A DNA stretch of 64,000 nt, taken from the NCBI RefSeq assembly GCF_029643425.1, contig NZ_CP119106.1, forward strand, positions 1,240,001 to 1,304,000, in the 5' to 3' direction. This document shows, piece after piece, positions 52,040-60,933 of the stretch. Made by a program: the position numbers and the translations under genes. The notes below the pieces were generated by a model that was not told the DNA's origin, ran no database searches, and worked only from the letters and a program-made list of their open reading frames with translations. Origin of the DNA: Isoptericola sp. AK164 (GTDB taxonomy: Bacteria; Actinomycetota; Actinomycetes; Actinomycetales; Cellulomonadaceae). Every line of letters begins with the position of its first letter. Position 1 is the stretch's first letter.

Positions 52040-54817
52040 TCAGCCGCGCGGCTTCTTGGCCGGCGGCTCACCCAGCTCGTGCTCGACGACGACGATCCCG
52101 CCCTGGACGTCGGGGTCGCCCTGGCCGTCGGTCGCCTCGACGAGCTCCAGGGGGCCGGTGACGCGGCCCGCGCCGCGCAGGTCCACCATGGCGGACTCGA
52201 CGCCCGGCAGCAGGTGCGCCGGGACCGCGACGGTGCCGGACAGGACCGGGGTCTTCATGGAGACCTTGGCGGCCGACTTCAGCTTGCGCAGCGCCGCCAG
52301 GGCGTGGCCGGCCGCGGTGAGGCCGGTCGGGTCGACGTCGGCGGACGCGTCCCGCAGCGGCTGCGCCGTCGGCCACGGGGCCCGGTGGACGGACCCGGTG
52401 CGCCACCAGGACCAGACCTCCTCGGTGGCGAACGGGATGAACGGGGCCAGCAGCCGCAGCATCGCGTCCAGGGCGATCGCCAGGGCGGTGCGGGCCGAGA
52501 GCGTCGCGGCCGAGACCTCGCCGTCGCCGCCGTAGGCGCGGTCCTTGACGAGCTCGAGGTAGTCGTCGCAGAACGCCCAGAAGTAGGACTCGGTGATCTC
52601 CAGGGCGCGCGTGTGGTCGTACGACTCGAGCGCGGCGGTCGCCTGGTCGACGACGTCGGCCAGCCCGGCCAGCATGGCGCGGTCCAGGTCGACGGTGACG
52701 GCGGCGGGGTCGAGCACGATCTCGCCGGCGCCGGACTCGGGGTCCACGCCGAAGGTCAGGGCGAACTTGGAGGCGTTGAGGACCTTGATCGCCAGCCGGC
52801 GACCGATCTTCATCTGGCCGACCTCGAAAGCCGCGTCCGTGCCCAGGCGGGCCGCTGCCGCCCAGTAGCGCACGGCGTCGGACCCGTGCTCGGTGAGCAG
52901 GTCCATCGGCGTGACGACGTTGCCCTTGGACTTGGACATCTTCTTGCGGTCGGGGTCGAGGATCCAGCCGCTGATGGCCGCGTTCTTCCACGGCAGCACG
53001 CCGCACTCCAGGTGCGAGCGCACCACGGAGGAGAACAGCCAGGTGCGGATGATGTCCTGGCCCTGCGGACGCAGGTCCATGGGGTAGACGCGGTCGAACA
53101 GGTCGGCGTCGCGCTCCCAGCCGGAGACGATCAGGGGGCTCAGCGACGACGTCGCCCAGGTGTCCATGACGTCGTTGTCGCCGACGAACCCGCCGGGCTC
53201 GCCGCGCTGGTCCTCGGTGTAGCCCGCGGGCGCCTGCGACGTCGGGTCCACGGGCAGCTCGGCCTCGGACGGCGTGATGAGGCGGTCGTAGTCCACCTCG
53301 CCGTGCTCGTCGAGCCCGTACCAGACCGGCACGGCCACGCCGAAGAACCGCTGACGGGAGATGAGCCAGTCGCCGTTGAGGCCGTTGACCCAGTTCTCGT
53401 AGCGCACCCGCATGAAGTCGGGGTGGAAGTCGAGCTCCTTGCCGCGCGCGAGCAGCTCGGCCTTCAGGTCGCGCTGCTCCCAGGCGCGGCCCCCGTTGCG
53501 GATGTACCACTGGCGGGAGGTGACGATCTCGAGGGGCTTGTCGCCCTTCTCGTAGAAGTTCGTCATGCGCTGGGTGGGCGAGGGCTCGCCGTCCAGGTCA
53601 CCGGACTCGCGCAGCGCGTCGACGACGGCGGTGCGGGCGCTGAACGCGGTCTTGCCGGCGAGGCCCTCGGCGTACAGGTCGGCGCCGGGGCCGCCCGCGA
53701 TCCACTCGGGGGTCTCGCGGGTCAGGCGGCCGTCGCGGCCGATGACGGAGCGCGTGGGCAGCTGCAGCTCGCGCCACCACTGCACGTCGGTGAGGTCGCC
53801 GAAGGTGCAGCACATGGCGATGCCGGCGCCCTTGTCCATGGCGGCGGCGTGGTGGGCGAGCACCGGCACCTCGACGCCGAACAGGGGCGAGGTCACGGTG
53901 GTGCCGAACAGGTGCTGGTAGCGCTCGTCGTCCGGGTGGGCGATGAGGGCCACGACGGACGGCACGAGCTCGGGCCGCGTGGTCTCGATGTACACCGGCT
54001 CACCGGTCGCGCCGTCACCGGCGCGGTGGAACGCGACGCGGTGGTAGTGGCCGGGGTACTCGCGGGCCTCGAGCTCGGCCTGGGCGACGGCCGTCTGGAA
54101 GGTGACGTCCCACAGTCCCGGGGCTTCGGCCTGGTAGGCCTCGCCGCGCTGCAGGTTGCGCAGGAACGCCCGCTGCGAGGCGGCGCGCGAGGTGGCGTCG
54201 ATGGTCTGGTACGTCTGCGACCAGTCCACGGACAGCCCGAGCCGGCGCCACAGCTCCTCGAACTGGCGCTCGTCGTCGGCGGTCAGCTCCTCGCACAGCT
54301 CGATGAAGTTGCGGCGGCTGATCGGCACCTGGTCGCCGGGCTTGACCTTCTTGCCTTCGGTGCCCTGGTGCGGGGGAACGAAGTCCGGGTCGTAGGGCAG
54401 CGACGGGTCGCAGCGCACGCCGTAGTAGTTCTGCACGCGACGCTCGGTGGGCAGGCCGTTGTCGTCCCAGCCCATCGGGTAGAAGACTTCCTTGCCGCGC
54501 ATGCGCTGGAAGCGCGCGACGACGTCGGTGTGGGTGTAGCTGAACACGTGGCCCACGTGCAGCGAGCCGGAGACGGTCGGCGGCGGGGTGTCGATGGAGT
54601 AGACCTGCTCGCGCGTGGCGGAGCGGTCGAAGGCGAACGTGCGCTCGGCGGCCCAGCGCTCGTCGAACTTCTCCTCCAGGCCGTCGGTGCTGACCCTGTC
54701 CGGTACCTCCCGGACCACCGCGCGCACGACGTCGTCGGCTACGGGGCCGGACGCGGAGGTCGCTGCGGAGGTCTGCTCGGGCGCGGTCGGCGCCCCGGGG
54801 TTCGGGAAGTCGCTCAT
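52040..54817 (-). CDS. valS: Valyl-tRNA synthetase
   Basis: This 925-residue class I synthetase has HIGH motif HVGH (87-90) and KMSKSKGN (about 626). The editing CP1 domain begins near GEPVYIETTRPELVPSVVALI. The anticodon-binding domain includes FALTFGVDPESGAGEIV and YFWAFCDDYLELVK. It has the family PPTVSGSLHVGH start. It ends after a short beta segment (VQGGIVVVEHELGEPPAKKPRG) and shows no C-terminal coiled-coil arm, which most bacterial ValS have. ATG at 54817. Confidence 0.96.
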   Translation of the reverse strand: MSDFPNPGAPTAPEQTSAATSASGPVADDVVRAVVREVPDRVSTDGLEEKFDERWAAERTFAFDRSATREQVYSIDTPPPTVSGSLHVGHVFSYTHTDVVARFQRMRGKEVFYPMGWDDNGLPTERRVQNYYGVRCDPSLPYDPDFVPPHQGTEGKKVKPGDQVPISRRNFIELCEELTADDERQFEELWRRLGLSVDWSQTYQTIDATSRAASQRAFLRNLQRGEAYQAEAPGLWDVTFQTAVAQAELEAREYPGHYHRVAFHRAGDGATGEPVYIETTRPELVPSVVALIAHPDDERYQHLFGTTVTSPLFGVEVPVLAHHAAAMDKGAGIAMCCTFGDLTDVQWWRELQLPTRSVIGRDGRLTRETPEWIAGGPGADLYAEGLAGKTAFSARTAVVDALRESGDLDGEPSPTQRMTNFYEKGDKPLEIVTSRQWYIRNGGRAWEQRDLKAELLARGKELDFHPDFMRVRYENWVNGLNGDWLISRQRFFGVAVPVWYGLDEHGEVDYDRLITPSEAELPVDPTSQAPAGYTEDQRGEPGGFVGDNDVMDTWATSSLSPLIVSGWERDADLFDRVYPMDLRPQGQDIIRTWLFSSVVRSHLECGVLPWKNAAISGWILDPDRKKMSKSKGNVVTPMDLLTEHGSDAVRYWAAAARLGTDAAFEVGQMKIGRRLAIKVLNASKFALTFGVDPESGAGEIVLDPAAVTVDLDRAMLAGLADVVDQATAALESYDHTRALEITESYFWAFCDDYLELVKDRAYGGDGEVSAATLSARTALAIALDAMLRLLAPFIPFATEEVWSWWRTGSVHRAPWPTAQPLRDASADVDPTGLTAAGHALAALRKLKSAAKVSMKTPVLSGTVAVPAHLLPGVESAMVDLRGAGRVTGPLELVEATDGQGDPDVQGGIVVVEHELGEPPAKKPRG

Positions 54818-54909
54818 GGTGCCTCATTGTCCCAGATCCCCCGGGAGGGGCGGACGCGCTTTCACCACGTGAACGTCCAGGCGGCCGGGCTGGCGCCACC
54901 GCAATTTCT

Positions 54910-54923
54910 CTGACTAGAGTCAG
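54910..54923. promoter_or_regulatory. Putative MarR operator
   Basis: CTGACTAGAGTCAG is a 6-bp inverted repeat with a 2-nt spacer ending 4 bp before the start codon of the MarR-GNAT gene. This position would allow autorepression. Confidence 0.55.
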
Positions 54924-54927
54924 CGAA

Positions 54928-55821
54928 ATGAGCGTGTCAGATCCTGTCGACGTCCTGCGCCGGTTCAACCGCGGCTACACCCAGCGGGTGGGTGCGCTGG
55001 AGGAGTCCTTCCTCGGGCTGGGGATGCCGCTCGGCACCGCCCGGCTGCTCTACGAGATCGGCGTCGAACCGGGCACGACCCGGTCGTTGCGCGCACGCCT
55101 CGGGCTCGACTCGGGGTACCTGAGCAGGCTGCTGCGCCGGCTGGAGGACGACGGTCTCGTCGCGCTCGGACCCGACCCGGTCGACCGGCGTCGGCGCCGC
55201 GTGGCCCTGACGGCCGCCGGCCGCCGGACCTGGGACGAGCTCGAGCGGCGCTCCGCCGAGCGTGCCCACCGCCTCGTCGACCCGCTCACCGAGCGTCAGC
55301 GCGCCCGGTTGTCCGCGGCGCTGGCCGAGGCCGACCTGCTCGTGCGCGCCGCCACCGTCGAGCTGGAGACGGTGGCGCCGACCGCGCCCCTCGCGCGGCG
55401 TGCCGTCGCCGCCTACCTCACCGAGGTCGGGACACGGATCGGGGGCGCGGGCACGTTCGACGTCGAGGCCGAGCTCGCCGCCGACGCCGGACGGCTCGCC
55501 CCGCCGCACGGCGCGTTCGTCGTCGCCACCTCCGCGGGCGCACCCGTCGCGTGCGGCGGGGTCCAGGCGCTCGCCGACGGCGGCGCGGAGATCAAGCGGA
55601 TGTGGGTCGACGACGCCTGGCGCGGCGCCGGGCTCGGGTCCCGGCTGCTGCGCCGACTGGAGGAGCTCGCGCGCGAGCTCGGGCACGCCGTCGTCCACCT
55701 CGACACGAACGCCGCGCTCACCGAGGCGATCGCGATGTACGAGCGGGCCGGCTACCGGCAGGTCGAGCGGTACAACGACAACCCGCACGCCACGCACTTC
55801 TTCGCGAAGGACCTCACCTGA
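54928..55821 (+). CDS. MarR-GNAT fusion regulator/acetyltransferase
   Basis: In this 297-residue two-domain protein, residues 1-140 form a MarR winged helix ([64 protein letters not shown]). Residues 185-297 form a GNAT acetyltransferase ([61 protein letters not shown]). Such fusions may couple ligand-dependent repression to acetylation. Substrate and regulon are unknown. ATG at 54928, with a palindromic operator just upstream. Confidence 0.93.
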   Translation: MSVSDPVDVLRRFNRGYTQRVGALEESFLGLGMPLGTARLLYEIGVEPGTTRSLRARLGLDSGYLSRLLRRLEDDGLVALGPDPVDRRRRRVALTAAGRRTWDELERRSAERAHRLVDPLTERQRARLSAALAEADLLVRAATVELETVAPTAPLARRAVAAYLTEVGTRIGGAGTFDVEAELAADAGRLAPPHGAFVVATSAGAPVACGGVQALADGGAEIKRMWVDDAWRGAGLGSRLLRRLEELARELGHAVVHLDTNAALTEAIAMYERAGYRQVERYNDNPHATHFFAKDLT

Positions 55822-55841
55822 GGGCGGCGTAGGGTCGGGAC

Positions 55842-56852
55842 ATGGCAGCTTCGAAGGACCTCACCGTCGGCTACGCCGCGATGCTCGAGCAGTTCCACCC
55901 GACCGACGTGGTCGACTACTCCGCCTACGCCGAGGAGCACGGCTTCGACGGCGTCATGGCCGCCGACCACTTCCAGCCGTGGGTCCCGCAGCAGGGGGAG
56001 GCCGCGTTCGTCTGGAACGTGCTGACCGCCCTGGGCGAGCGCACCCGCGGGGACCTCGGCCCCGGCGTGACGTGCCCCTCCTTCCGGTTCCACCCGGCGA
56101 TGGTGGCGCAGGCCTCGGCGACCCTCGCCGCGATGTACCCGGGCCGGCACTGGCTCGGCCTGGGCTCGGGCGAGGCGCTCAACGAGCACGTCACGGCCGG
56201 CTACTGGCCCGAGGCGCCGGAGCGCATCAACCGCATGTTCGAGGCCATCGACATCATCAAGAAGCTCTTCGCCTCCGGTGTCGACGGCAAGGACGTCAAG
56301 CACTCCGGGCAGTTCTACAAGATGGAGTCCACCCGGCTGTGGACCATGCCCGAGGTCCCGCCGGAGATCCTCGTGGCCACCGCCGGGCCGATCACGGCCA
56401 AGCGGGCCGGCAAGCACGCCGACGGCCTGATCACCGTCGGGGCGCCGCTGGAGAAGATCGAGATGCTGTTCGGACGGTTCGAGGCCGGCGTCAAGGAGTC
56501 CGGCCGGGACGCCTCGACGATGCCGAAGGTCCTGCAGGTGCACATGTCCTGGGCCGAGACCGACGAGGAGGCCATGGCCAACGCCATGACCGAGTGGCCG
56601 AACGGCGGCATGAAGTTCCCCAAGGCCGACATCCGCTCGCCGCACGACTTCGCCCAGATGGCCAAGCTCGTCCGCCCCGAGGACTTCTCCGGCCGGATGG
56701 TGGTCTCCGCGGATCCCGACAAGCACCGCGAGGCCATCCAGCAGTACGTCGACCTCGGCTTCGACCGCATCTACCTGCACAACGTGGGCCGGAACCAGAA
56801 GGAGTGGATCGAGGTCTTCGGCCGCGAGGTGCTGCCGAAGCTGGTCCGGTGA
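55842..56852 (+). CDS. F420-dependent dehydrogenase, G6PDH (Fgd) family
   Basis: This 336-residue LLM-fold enzyme resembles F420-dependent glucose-6-phosphate dehydrogenase, which reduces F420 for other enzymes. Family markers are [24 protein letters not shown] (the DHFQPW cofactor region), [37 protein letters not shown] and [25 protein letters not shown]. Substrate identity as glucose-6-phosphate is likely but not proven, since related enzymes use other substrates. It is followed by cofE in a GTGA overlap, tying the two into one F420 operon. Confidence 0.87.
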   Translation: MAASKDLTVGYAAMLEQFHPTDVVDYSAYAEEHGFDGVMAADHFQPWVPQQGEAAFVWNVLTALGERTRGDLGPGVTCPSFRFHPAMVAQASATLAAMYPGRHWLGLGSGEALNEHVTAGYWPEAPERINRMFEAIDIIKKLFASGVDGKDVKHSGQFYKMESTRLWTMPEVPPEILVATAGPITAKRAGKHADGLITVGAPLEKIEMLFGRFEAGVKESGRDASTMPKVLQVHMSWAETDEEAMANAMTEWPNGGMKFPKADIRSPHDFAQMAKLVRPEDFSGRMVVSADPDKHREAIQQYVDLGFDRIYLHNVGRNQKEWIEVFGREVLPKLVR

Positions 56853-57670
56853 CGGCAGTCCTCGACGGCGCCCGCCTGACGCTGTGGGCGCCGGCCGGGC
56901 TGGGTGAGGTCCGTCCCGGCGACGACCTCGCGGCGCTGGTCGGCGACCTGCTCGCCCGTGACGCGGAGGGTTCCGGCGACCCGCTCGCCGAGGGCGACGT
57001 CGTCGTGGTGACCTCCAAGATCGTGTCCAAGGCCGAGGGCCGCGTCGTGCGCGCCACCGACCGCGAGCAGGCGATCACCGACGAGACCGTGCGGGTCGTG
57101 GCCACCCGGGAGCGGCCCGACGGGCTGCCGCCCCTGCGCATCGTGGAGAACCGGCTCGGCCTCGTGATGGCCGCGGCCGGGGTGGACGCCTCGAACACGC
57201 CGGACGGCACGGTGCTGCTGCTGCCCGAGGACCCGGACGCCTCGGCGCGGACGGTGCGGGCCGCGTTGCGGGACCGGTTCGGTCTCGACCGGCTCGCCGT
57301 CGTCGTCACCGACACCGCGGGCCGCCCGTGGCGCGACGGCGTGACCGACGTCGCGATCGGCGCCGCCGGGATGCGCGTGGTCGACGACCTGCGCGGCGGC
57401 GTGGACTCGCACGGGCGGCCGATCTCGGTCACGGTGACCGCGGTGGCCGACGAGATCGCCGCGGCCTCGGAGCTGGTGCGCGGCAAGGCCTCCGGCCGGG
57501 CCGTGGCGGTGGCGCGCGGGCTGTCCCGGTTCGTGCGCGGGGGGACCGGGCCGGACGGCGACGGCCCGGGTGCCCGGGTCCTGGTGCGGACGGGGCCCGA
57601 CGACCTGTTCCGCGAGGGCAGCGCGGAGGCCTACGCGCGGGGAGTCGCCGACGGTCGCGCGAACCGCTAG
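56849..57670 (+). CDS. cofE: Coenzyme F420-0:L-glutamate ligase
   Basis: This 273-residue enzyme adds gamma-linked glutamates to F420-0. CofE features are [92 protein letters not shown] and [25 protein letters not shown]. It is a single-domain CofE without the C-terminal nitroreductase-like domain of mycobacterial FbiB. GTG overlaps the stop of the Fgd-like gene. Other F420 synthesis genes (cofC, cofD, fbiC) are not in the window. Confidence 0.94.
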   Translation: MTAVLDGARLTLWAPAGLGEVRPGDDLAALVGDLLARDAEGSGDPLAEGDVVVVTSKIVSKAEGRVVRATDREQAITDETVRVVATRERPDGLPPLRIVENRLGLVMAAAGVDASNTPDGTVLLLPEDPDASARTVRAALRDRFGLDRLAVVVTDTAGRPWRDGVTDVAIGAAGMRVVDDLRGGVDSHGRPISVTVTAVADEIAAASELVRGKASGRAVAVARGLSRFVRGGTGPDGDGPGARVLVRTGPDDLFREGSAEAYARGVADGRANR

Positions 57671-57678
57671 TCCTCGCG

Positions 57679-57736
57679 TCGGTCGTCCGGGACGCGTGCG
57701 GTCGGAGGACGGACCGAACTCGTCCCGGACGACCGA
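57679..57736. terminator. Bidirectional terminator between cofE and YbaK gene
   Basis: Perfect 16-bp arms (TCGGTCGTCCGGGACG and complement) enclose a 26-nt loop between convergent genes. Confidence 0.65.
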
Positions 57737-57758
57737 ACCCTCTGCGGAGGACCGGCGG

Positions 57759-58253
57759 TCAGTCCGGCGTGACCGGCGACGGCTGCCCGCCGGTGAGACG
57801 CACCAGCTCGTCGAAGGTCGTGGGGAACACCGTCCGGGCGTGCCCGGCGGCCGCCCAGACGACGTCGAGGTCGGCCAGGGCCGTGTCCACCACCGTGCGC
57901 ACCGGAGCGGGGTGCCCCACCGGCGCCACGCCGCCGATCACCTGTCCGGTGGCCTCCTTGACGACCTCCTTGGACGCGCGCCCGACCCGACCGCCGAGGC
58001 GGTCGCCGAGGAACGCGGTGTCCACGCGGTGCGCGCCGGAGGTCAGCACCAGCACCGGGGTGTCGTCGAGGGTGAAGACGAGCGAGTTGGCGATCGCGGC
58101 GACCTCGACGCCCAGGGCGTCGGCCGCCGCCGCGGCGGTGGTCACGGCGTCGTCGAACCAGCGGATCCCGTGCGCCGCGTCCGTGGCTCCGGCCTCGACC
58201 AGCGCGGCACGGACCTGCTCGACGGCGGGGTGTGAAGTCGTCGGGGAGCTCAT
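57759..58253 (-). CDS. YbaK/ProX-type aminoacyl-tRNA deacylase
   Basis: This 164-residue free-standing editing domain hydrolyses mischarged tRNA, for example Cys- or Ala-tRNA-Pro. The YbaK fold shows VAAIANSLVFTLDDTPVLVLTSGAHRVD, the conserved Lys in RASKEVVKEATGQVIGGVAPVGHP, and VWAAAGHARTVFPTTFDELVRLTGG. The GGVAPVGHP loop is characteristic of the family. Specificity cannot be read from sequence. It is divergent from the hydrolase at 58311. Confidence 0.93.
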   Translation of the reverse strand: MSSPTTSHPAVEQVRAALVEAGATDAAHGIRWFDDAVTTAAAAADALGVEVAAIANSLVFTLDDTPVLVLTSGAHRVDTAFLGDRLGGRVGRASKEVVKEATGQVIGGVAPVGHPAPVRTVVDTALADLDVVWAAAGHARTVFPTTFDELVRLTGGQPSPVTPD

Positions 58254-58310
58254 GGTGCTGCAATATAGCCGTGGCGACCGGGTCGATCACCCGGCGGGAA
58301 GGAGACGGAG

Positions 58311-59099
58311 ATGACCCACCACGTGACGAGCGTGGCCGGAGACCGGGTCGGGTTCGACCGCGACGGCGAGGGACCCGCGGTGGTGTTCGTCGCGGGGGCC
58401 GGCCCGTTCCGGGCGATCGACCCGGTGACGACCGAGACGGCCGTGCGCTGTGCGCAGCAGGGCCTGACCGCTGTCGTCTACGACCGGCTCGGGCGTGGTG
58501 ACAGCCCGGCCGAGGGTGTGCTCGACCTCGACCGCGAGCTGTCCGCCCTGCACGCCGTCATCGACGCCGCCGGTGCCCCGGCGGTGCTGGTCGGCCACTC
58601 CTCGGGGGCAGCGCTGGCCCTGTGCGCCGCGGACGCCGAGCTGCCGGTGTCCGGACTCGTGCTCTGGGAGGCACCGCTCGCGCGGTCCGCGGAGGACACC
58701 GTCGCGTGGATCACCGAGTTCGAGCAGCGACTGGACGCCGAGGACTACGTCGGCGCCCTCGAGCAGTACATGAAGGACATGCCGGCCGAGTGGCTGGAGG
58801 GGCTGCGCGCCTCGCCGGACTTCGAGCAGATCGCCCGCACGTCCATCAGCCAGCGTGCGGACGGCCAGGCCCTGGTGCGTGCCACCGACCTCATCGAGGC
58901 CGACCTGCTGCGTGAGCTGGCCGTCCCGGTCCTGGCGACCTACGGCACGAGCACCTTCGACGAGATGCCCGTCGCGGCGCGCCGCGTCGTCGGCGCCGTG
59001 ACCCGCGGCACCGAGCGCGAGATCGCCGGCGCCGACCACACCTGGGACGTCGGCGCGATGGCCGACCAGATCGTGCGGTTCGTGCGCGACGAGACCTGA
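58311..59099 (+). CDS. Alpha/beta-fold hydrolase
   Basis: This 262-residue alpha/beta hydrolase has the nucleophile elbow VGHSSGAAL, an oxyanion region in VVFVAGAGPFRA, a catalytic Asp near YGTSTFDEMP and a His in ADHTWDVG. It resembles small actinobacterial esterases or lipases without an N-terminal signal. GGAAGGAGACGG precedes the ATG. It is monocistronic, and the substrate is unknown. Confidence 0.9.
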   Translation: MTHHVTSVAGDRVGFDRDGEGPAVVFVAGAGPFRAIDPVTTETAVRCAQQGLTAVVYDRLGRGDSPAEGVLDLDRELSALHAVIDAAGAPAVLVGHSSGAALALCAADAELPVSGLVLWEAPLARSAEDTVAWITEFEQRLDAEDYVGALEQYMKDMPAEWLEGLRASPDFEQIARTSISQRADGQALVRATDLIEADLLRELAVPVLATYGTSTFDEMPVAARRVVGAVTRGTEREIAGADHTWDVGAMADQIVRFVRDET

Positions 59100-59116
59100 G
59101 CGCCCGCGAGCGGGCC

Positions 59117-59144
59117 GTCGGCCCCGGGACGCACCGGGGCCGAC
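59117..59144. terminator. Bidirectional terminator between hydrolase and AI-2E transporter
   Basis: An 11-bp stem GTCGGCCCCGG with loop GACGCA between the stops of convergent genes. Confidence 0.6.
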
Positions 59145-59156
59145 GATCCCGGTCGG

Positions 59157-60374
59157 TCAGCGACCGTGCTCGCCGGCCGGCTCGCCGTCGAGGCCGCCGT
59201 CCGCCGTCGGCTCCTCGTCGTGGTCGGCTTCCCGGCGGCCGACGGCGTCCCGGGCGTGCGAGTCCTCCTCGGCGGGCTCGACGTCGTCTCCCGACAGCCA
59301 CCGCAACCACGCGTTGCGCGGGTCGCCCTCCAGCAGCAGCGCCCGCACGAGCAGCGTCAGCGGGATGGACAGGATCGCGCCGAGCGGGCCGATGACGAAG
59401 GTCCAGAAGACGACCGAGACGAAGCTGAGCGTCAGCGACAGCGACACGGCGTCCGAGACGAACTTCGGCTGGACGAACACCTGCAGCACCACGTTGACCA
59501 CGCAGTAGACCGCGACCACCGCCAGCGCGAGCTGCCAGCCGCCGACGACGAAGGCCATGATGGCGGGCGGCACCAGGCCGAGGATGAACCCGATGTTCGG
59601 CACGAAGTTGGTGACGAACGCCAGGATCGCCCAGATGGCGGCGCCGGGGACGTTGAGCAGCCACAGCGCGACGCCGTCCACGACCGCCACGACGGCGCCG
59701 AACGAGGCGTTGACGACGTAGTACCGCCGCACCCCGCTGCTGAACCGGGTGGCGCGGTCGATGGCCCCCGCGCGCGAGACGCCGAAGTGCTGCGACGCCG
59801 TGGAGTAGCGACCCGCGTCGGCCGCCATGAACACGGCGTAGGCCAGGACGAAGAAGAACGCCGTGCCGATGCCCAGCGCGACCGAGCTGACGCCGCCCGC
59901 GAGCGCCAGGATGTTGGACGGCTGGAACCACCCCGTGACGGCCTCGGCGATCTGGGTGTCGAGACCCGCGGCGGCGAGCTGCCCCTGGATCTGCGCCACG
60001 GACTCGCTGAGCTGGGGGAGGAACTCCCGTACCAGCGCCGCGAACCGGAACCCGGACCAGACGAGCATGCCCACCAGGGCCGCCAGGATGAGGTAGGCGA
60101 CCAGGATGACGGTCGTGGTGGCCAGCCAGCTCGGCCATCCCCGCGCCAGCAGCGGGAACCGGACCGGGTGGCAGATGATCACGATGACGGCCGCCAGGAA
60201 CAGCGGTGCCAGCACCTCGGCCGCCGCGGCCATGCCCGCGAGCACCAGCACGCCGCAGGCCAGGGCGAGCAGGGTGCGCGCCGCCGGGGACAGCCCGGTC
60301 GTCCCGGGGGTCGGTGGGTGCGGATCGTGCGGGGGACGGGTGCTGCTGGCCTGGGTCGCGGGTGTCGACGTCAC
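59157..60374 (-). CDS. AI-2E family transporter (PerM-like)
   Basis: This 405-residue membrane protein has about eight hydrophobic segments and the family signature region IWAILAFVTNFVPNIGFILGLVPPAIMAFVVGGWQLAL, then FVQPKFVSDAVSLSLTLSFVSVVFWTFVIGPLGAILSIPLTLLVRALLL. Members export small molecules or act as Na+/H+ antiporters; the autoinducer-2 role is not general. The last 35 residues are acidic and cytoplasmic. GTG start at 60374. Confidence 0.92.
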   Translation of the reverse strand: MTSTPATQASSTRPPHDPHPPTPGTTGLSPAARTLLALACGVLVLAGMAAAAEVLAPLFLAAVIVIICHPVRFPLLARGWPSWLATTTVILVAYLILAALVGMLVWSGFRFAALVREFLPQLSESVAQIQGQLAAAGLDTQIAEAVTGWFQPSNILALAGGVSSVALGIGTAFFFVLAYAVFMAADAGRYSTASQHFGVSRAGAIDRATRFSSGVRRYYVVNASFGAVVAVVDGVALWLLNVPGAAIWAILAFVTNFVPNIGFILGLVPPAIMAFVVGGWQLALAVVAVYCVVNVVLQVFVQPKFVSDAVSLSLTLSFVSVVFWTFVIGPLGAILSIPLTLLVRALLLEGDPRNAWLRWLSGDDVEPAEEDSHARDAVGRREADHDEEPTADGGLDGEPAGEHGR

Positions 60375-60477
60375 GGGGCGACCCTAGCGGCGTGGGATGG
60401 CACTTCGCCCGTCAAGTCGCGGCCCGCGTGGTTATGCTGCGGTCAGAGGCTGCCCGACGACACAGGGACGGTGCGCG

Positions 60478-60924
60478 GTGCGTGGTGACGTGGTGCGGTA
60501 CGACGCGGTCAAGGGATACGCCTTCGTCGCGGCGGACGAGCTCGACGAGGACGTGTTCCTCCACGTGAACGACCTCGACTTCGACAAGTCGCTCCTGGCG
60601 GTCGGCACCGTCGTGGATTTCACCCACGAGATGGGCGAGCGGGGGCCGCGCGCGCTGAGCGCCTCGCTGATCTCCTCCCCGGTGGCCGAGGCGGTGCAGG
60701 CGGCGATGGGCGGCGGCCCGTCGCGCGAGCACGCCGCGCCGCCGTCGTCCGCGCCGGAGGGGCACCACGACGGCTACGCGGACGTGCTCTCGGCCGCCGA
60801 GCTGCGCACCGAGGTCACCGAGAAGCTGCTCGCGGCGGTCGGGGACCTCACCGCACGCCAGGTGCTGGCGGTGCGCACCGCCGTCGAGCAGGTCGCCCGG
60901 CGGCACGGCTGGCTGGACGCCTGA
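60478..60924 (+). CDS. Cold-shock-domain protein with helical C-terminal extension
   Basis: This 148-residue protein has an N-terminal cold-shock domain (VVRYDAVKGYAFVAADELDEDVFLHVNDLDF...TVVDFTHEMGERGPRALSAS). It diverges from CspA: the RNP1 motif KGFGFI reads KGYAFV. After a disordered proline-rich linker comes an alpha-helical C-terminal segment (ELRTEVTEKLLAAVGDLTARQVLAVRTAVEQVARRHGW) not found in classical Csp proteins. It probably binds RNA. GTG start at 60478, selected as the first codon in frame. Confidence 0.86.
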   Translation: MRGDVVRYDAVKGYAFVAADELDEDVFLHVNDLDFDKSLLAVGTVVDFTHEMGERGPRALSASLISSPVAEAVQAAMGGGPSREHAAPPSSAPEGHHDGYADVLSAAELRTEVTEKLLAAVGDLTARQVLAVRTAVEQVARRHGWLDA

Positions 60925-60933
60925 CGACGAGGG

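Noticed and set aside
54818-54927. T-box leader for valS
   Set aside because: The spacer is only 110 bp, shared with a divergent gene, and contains no T-box motif or specifier loop.
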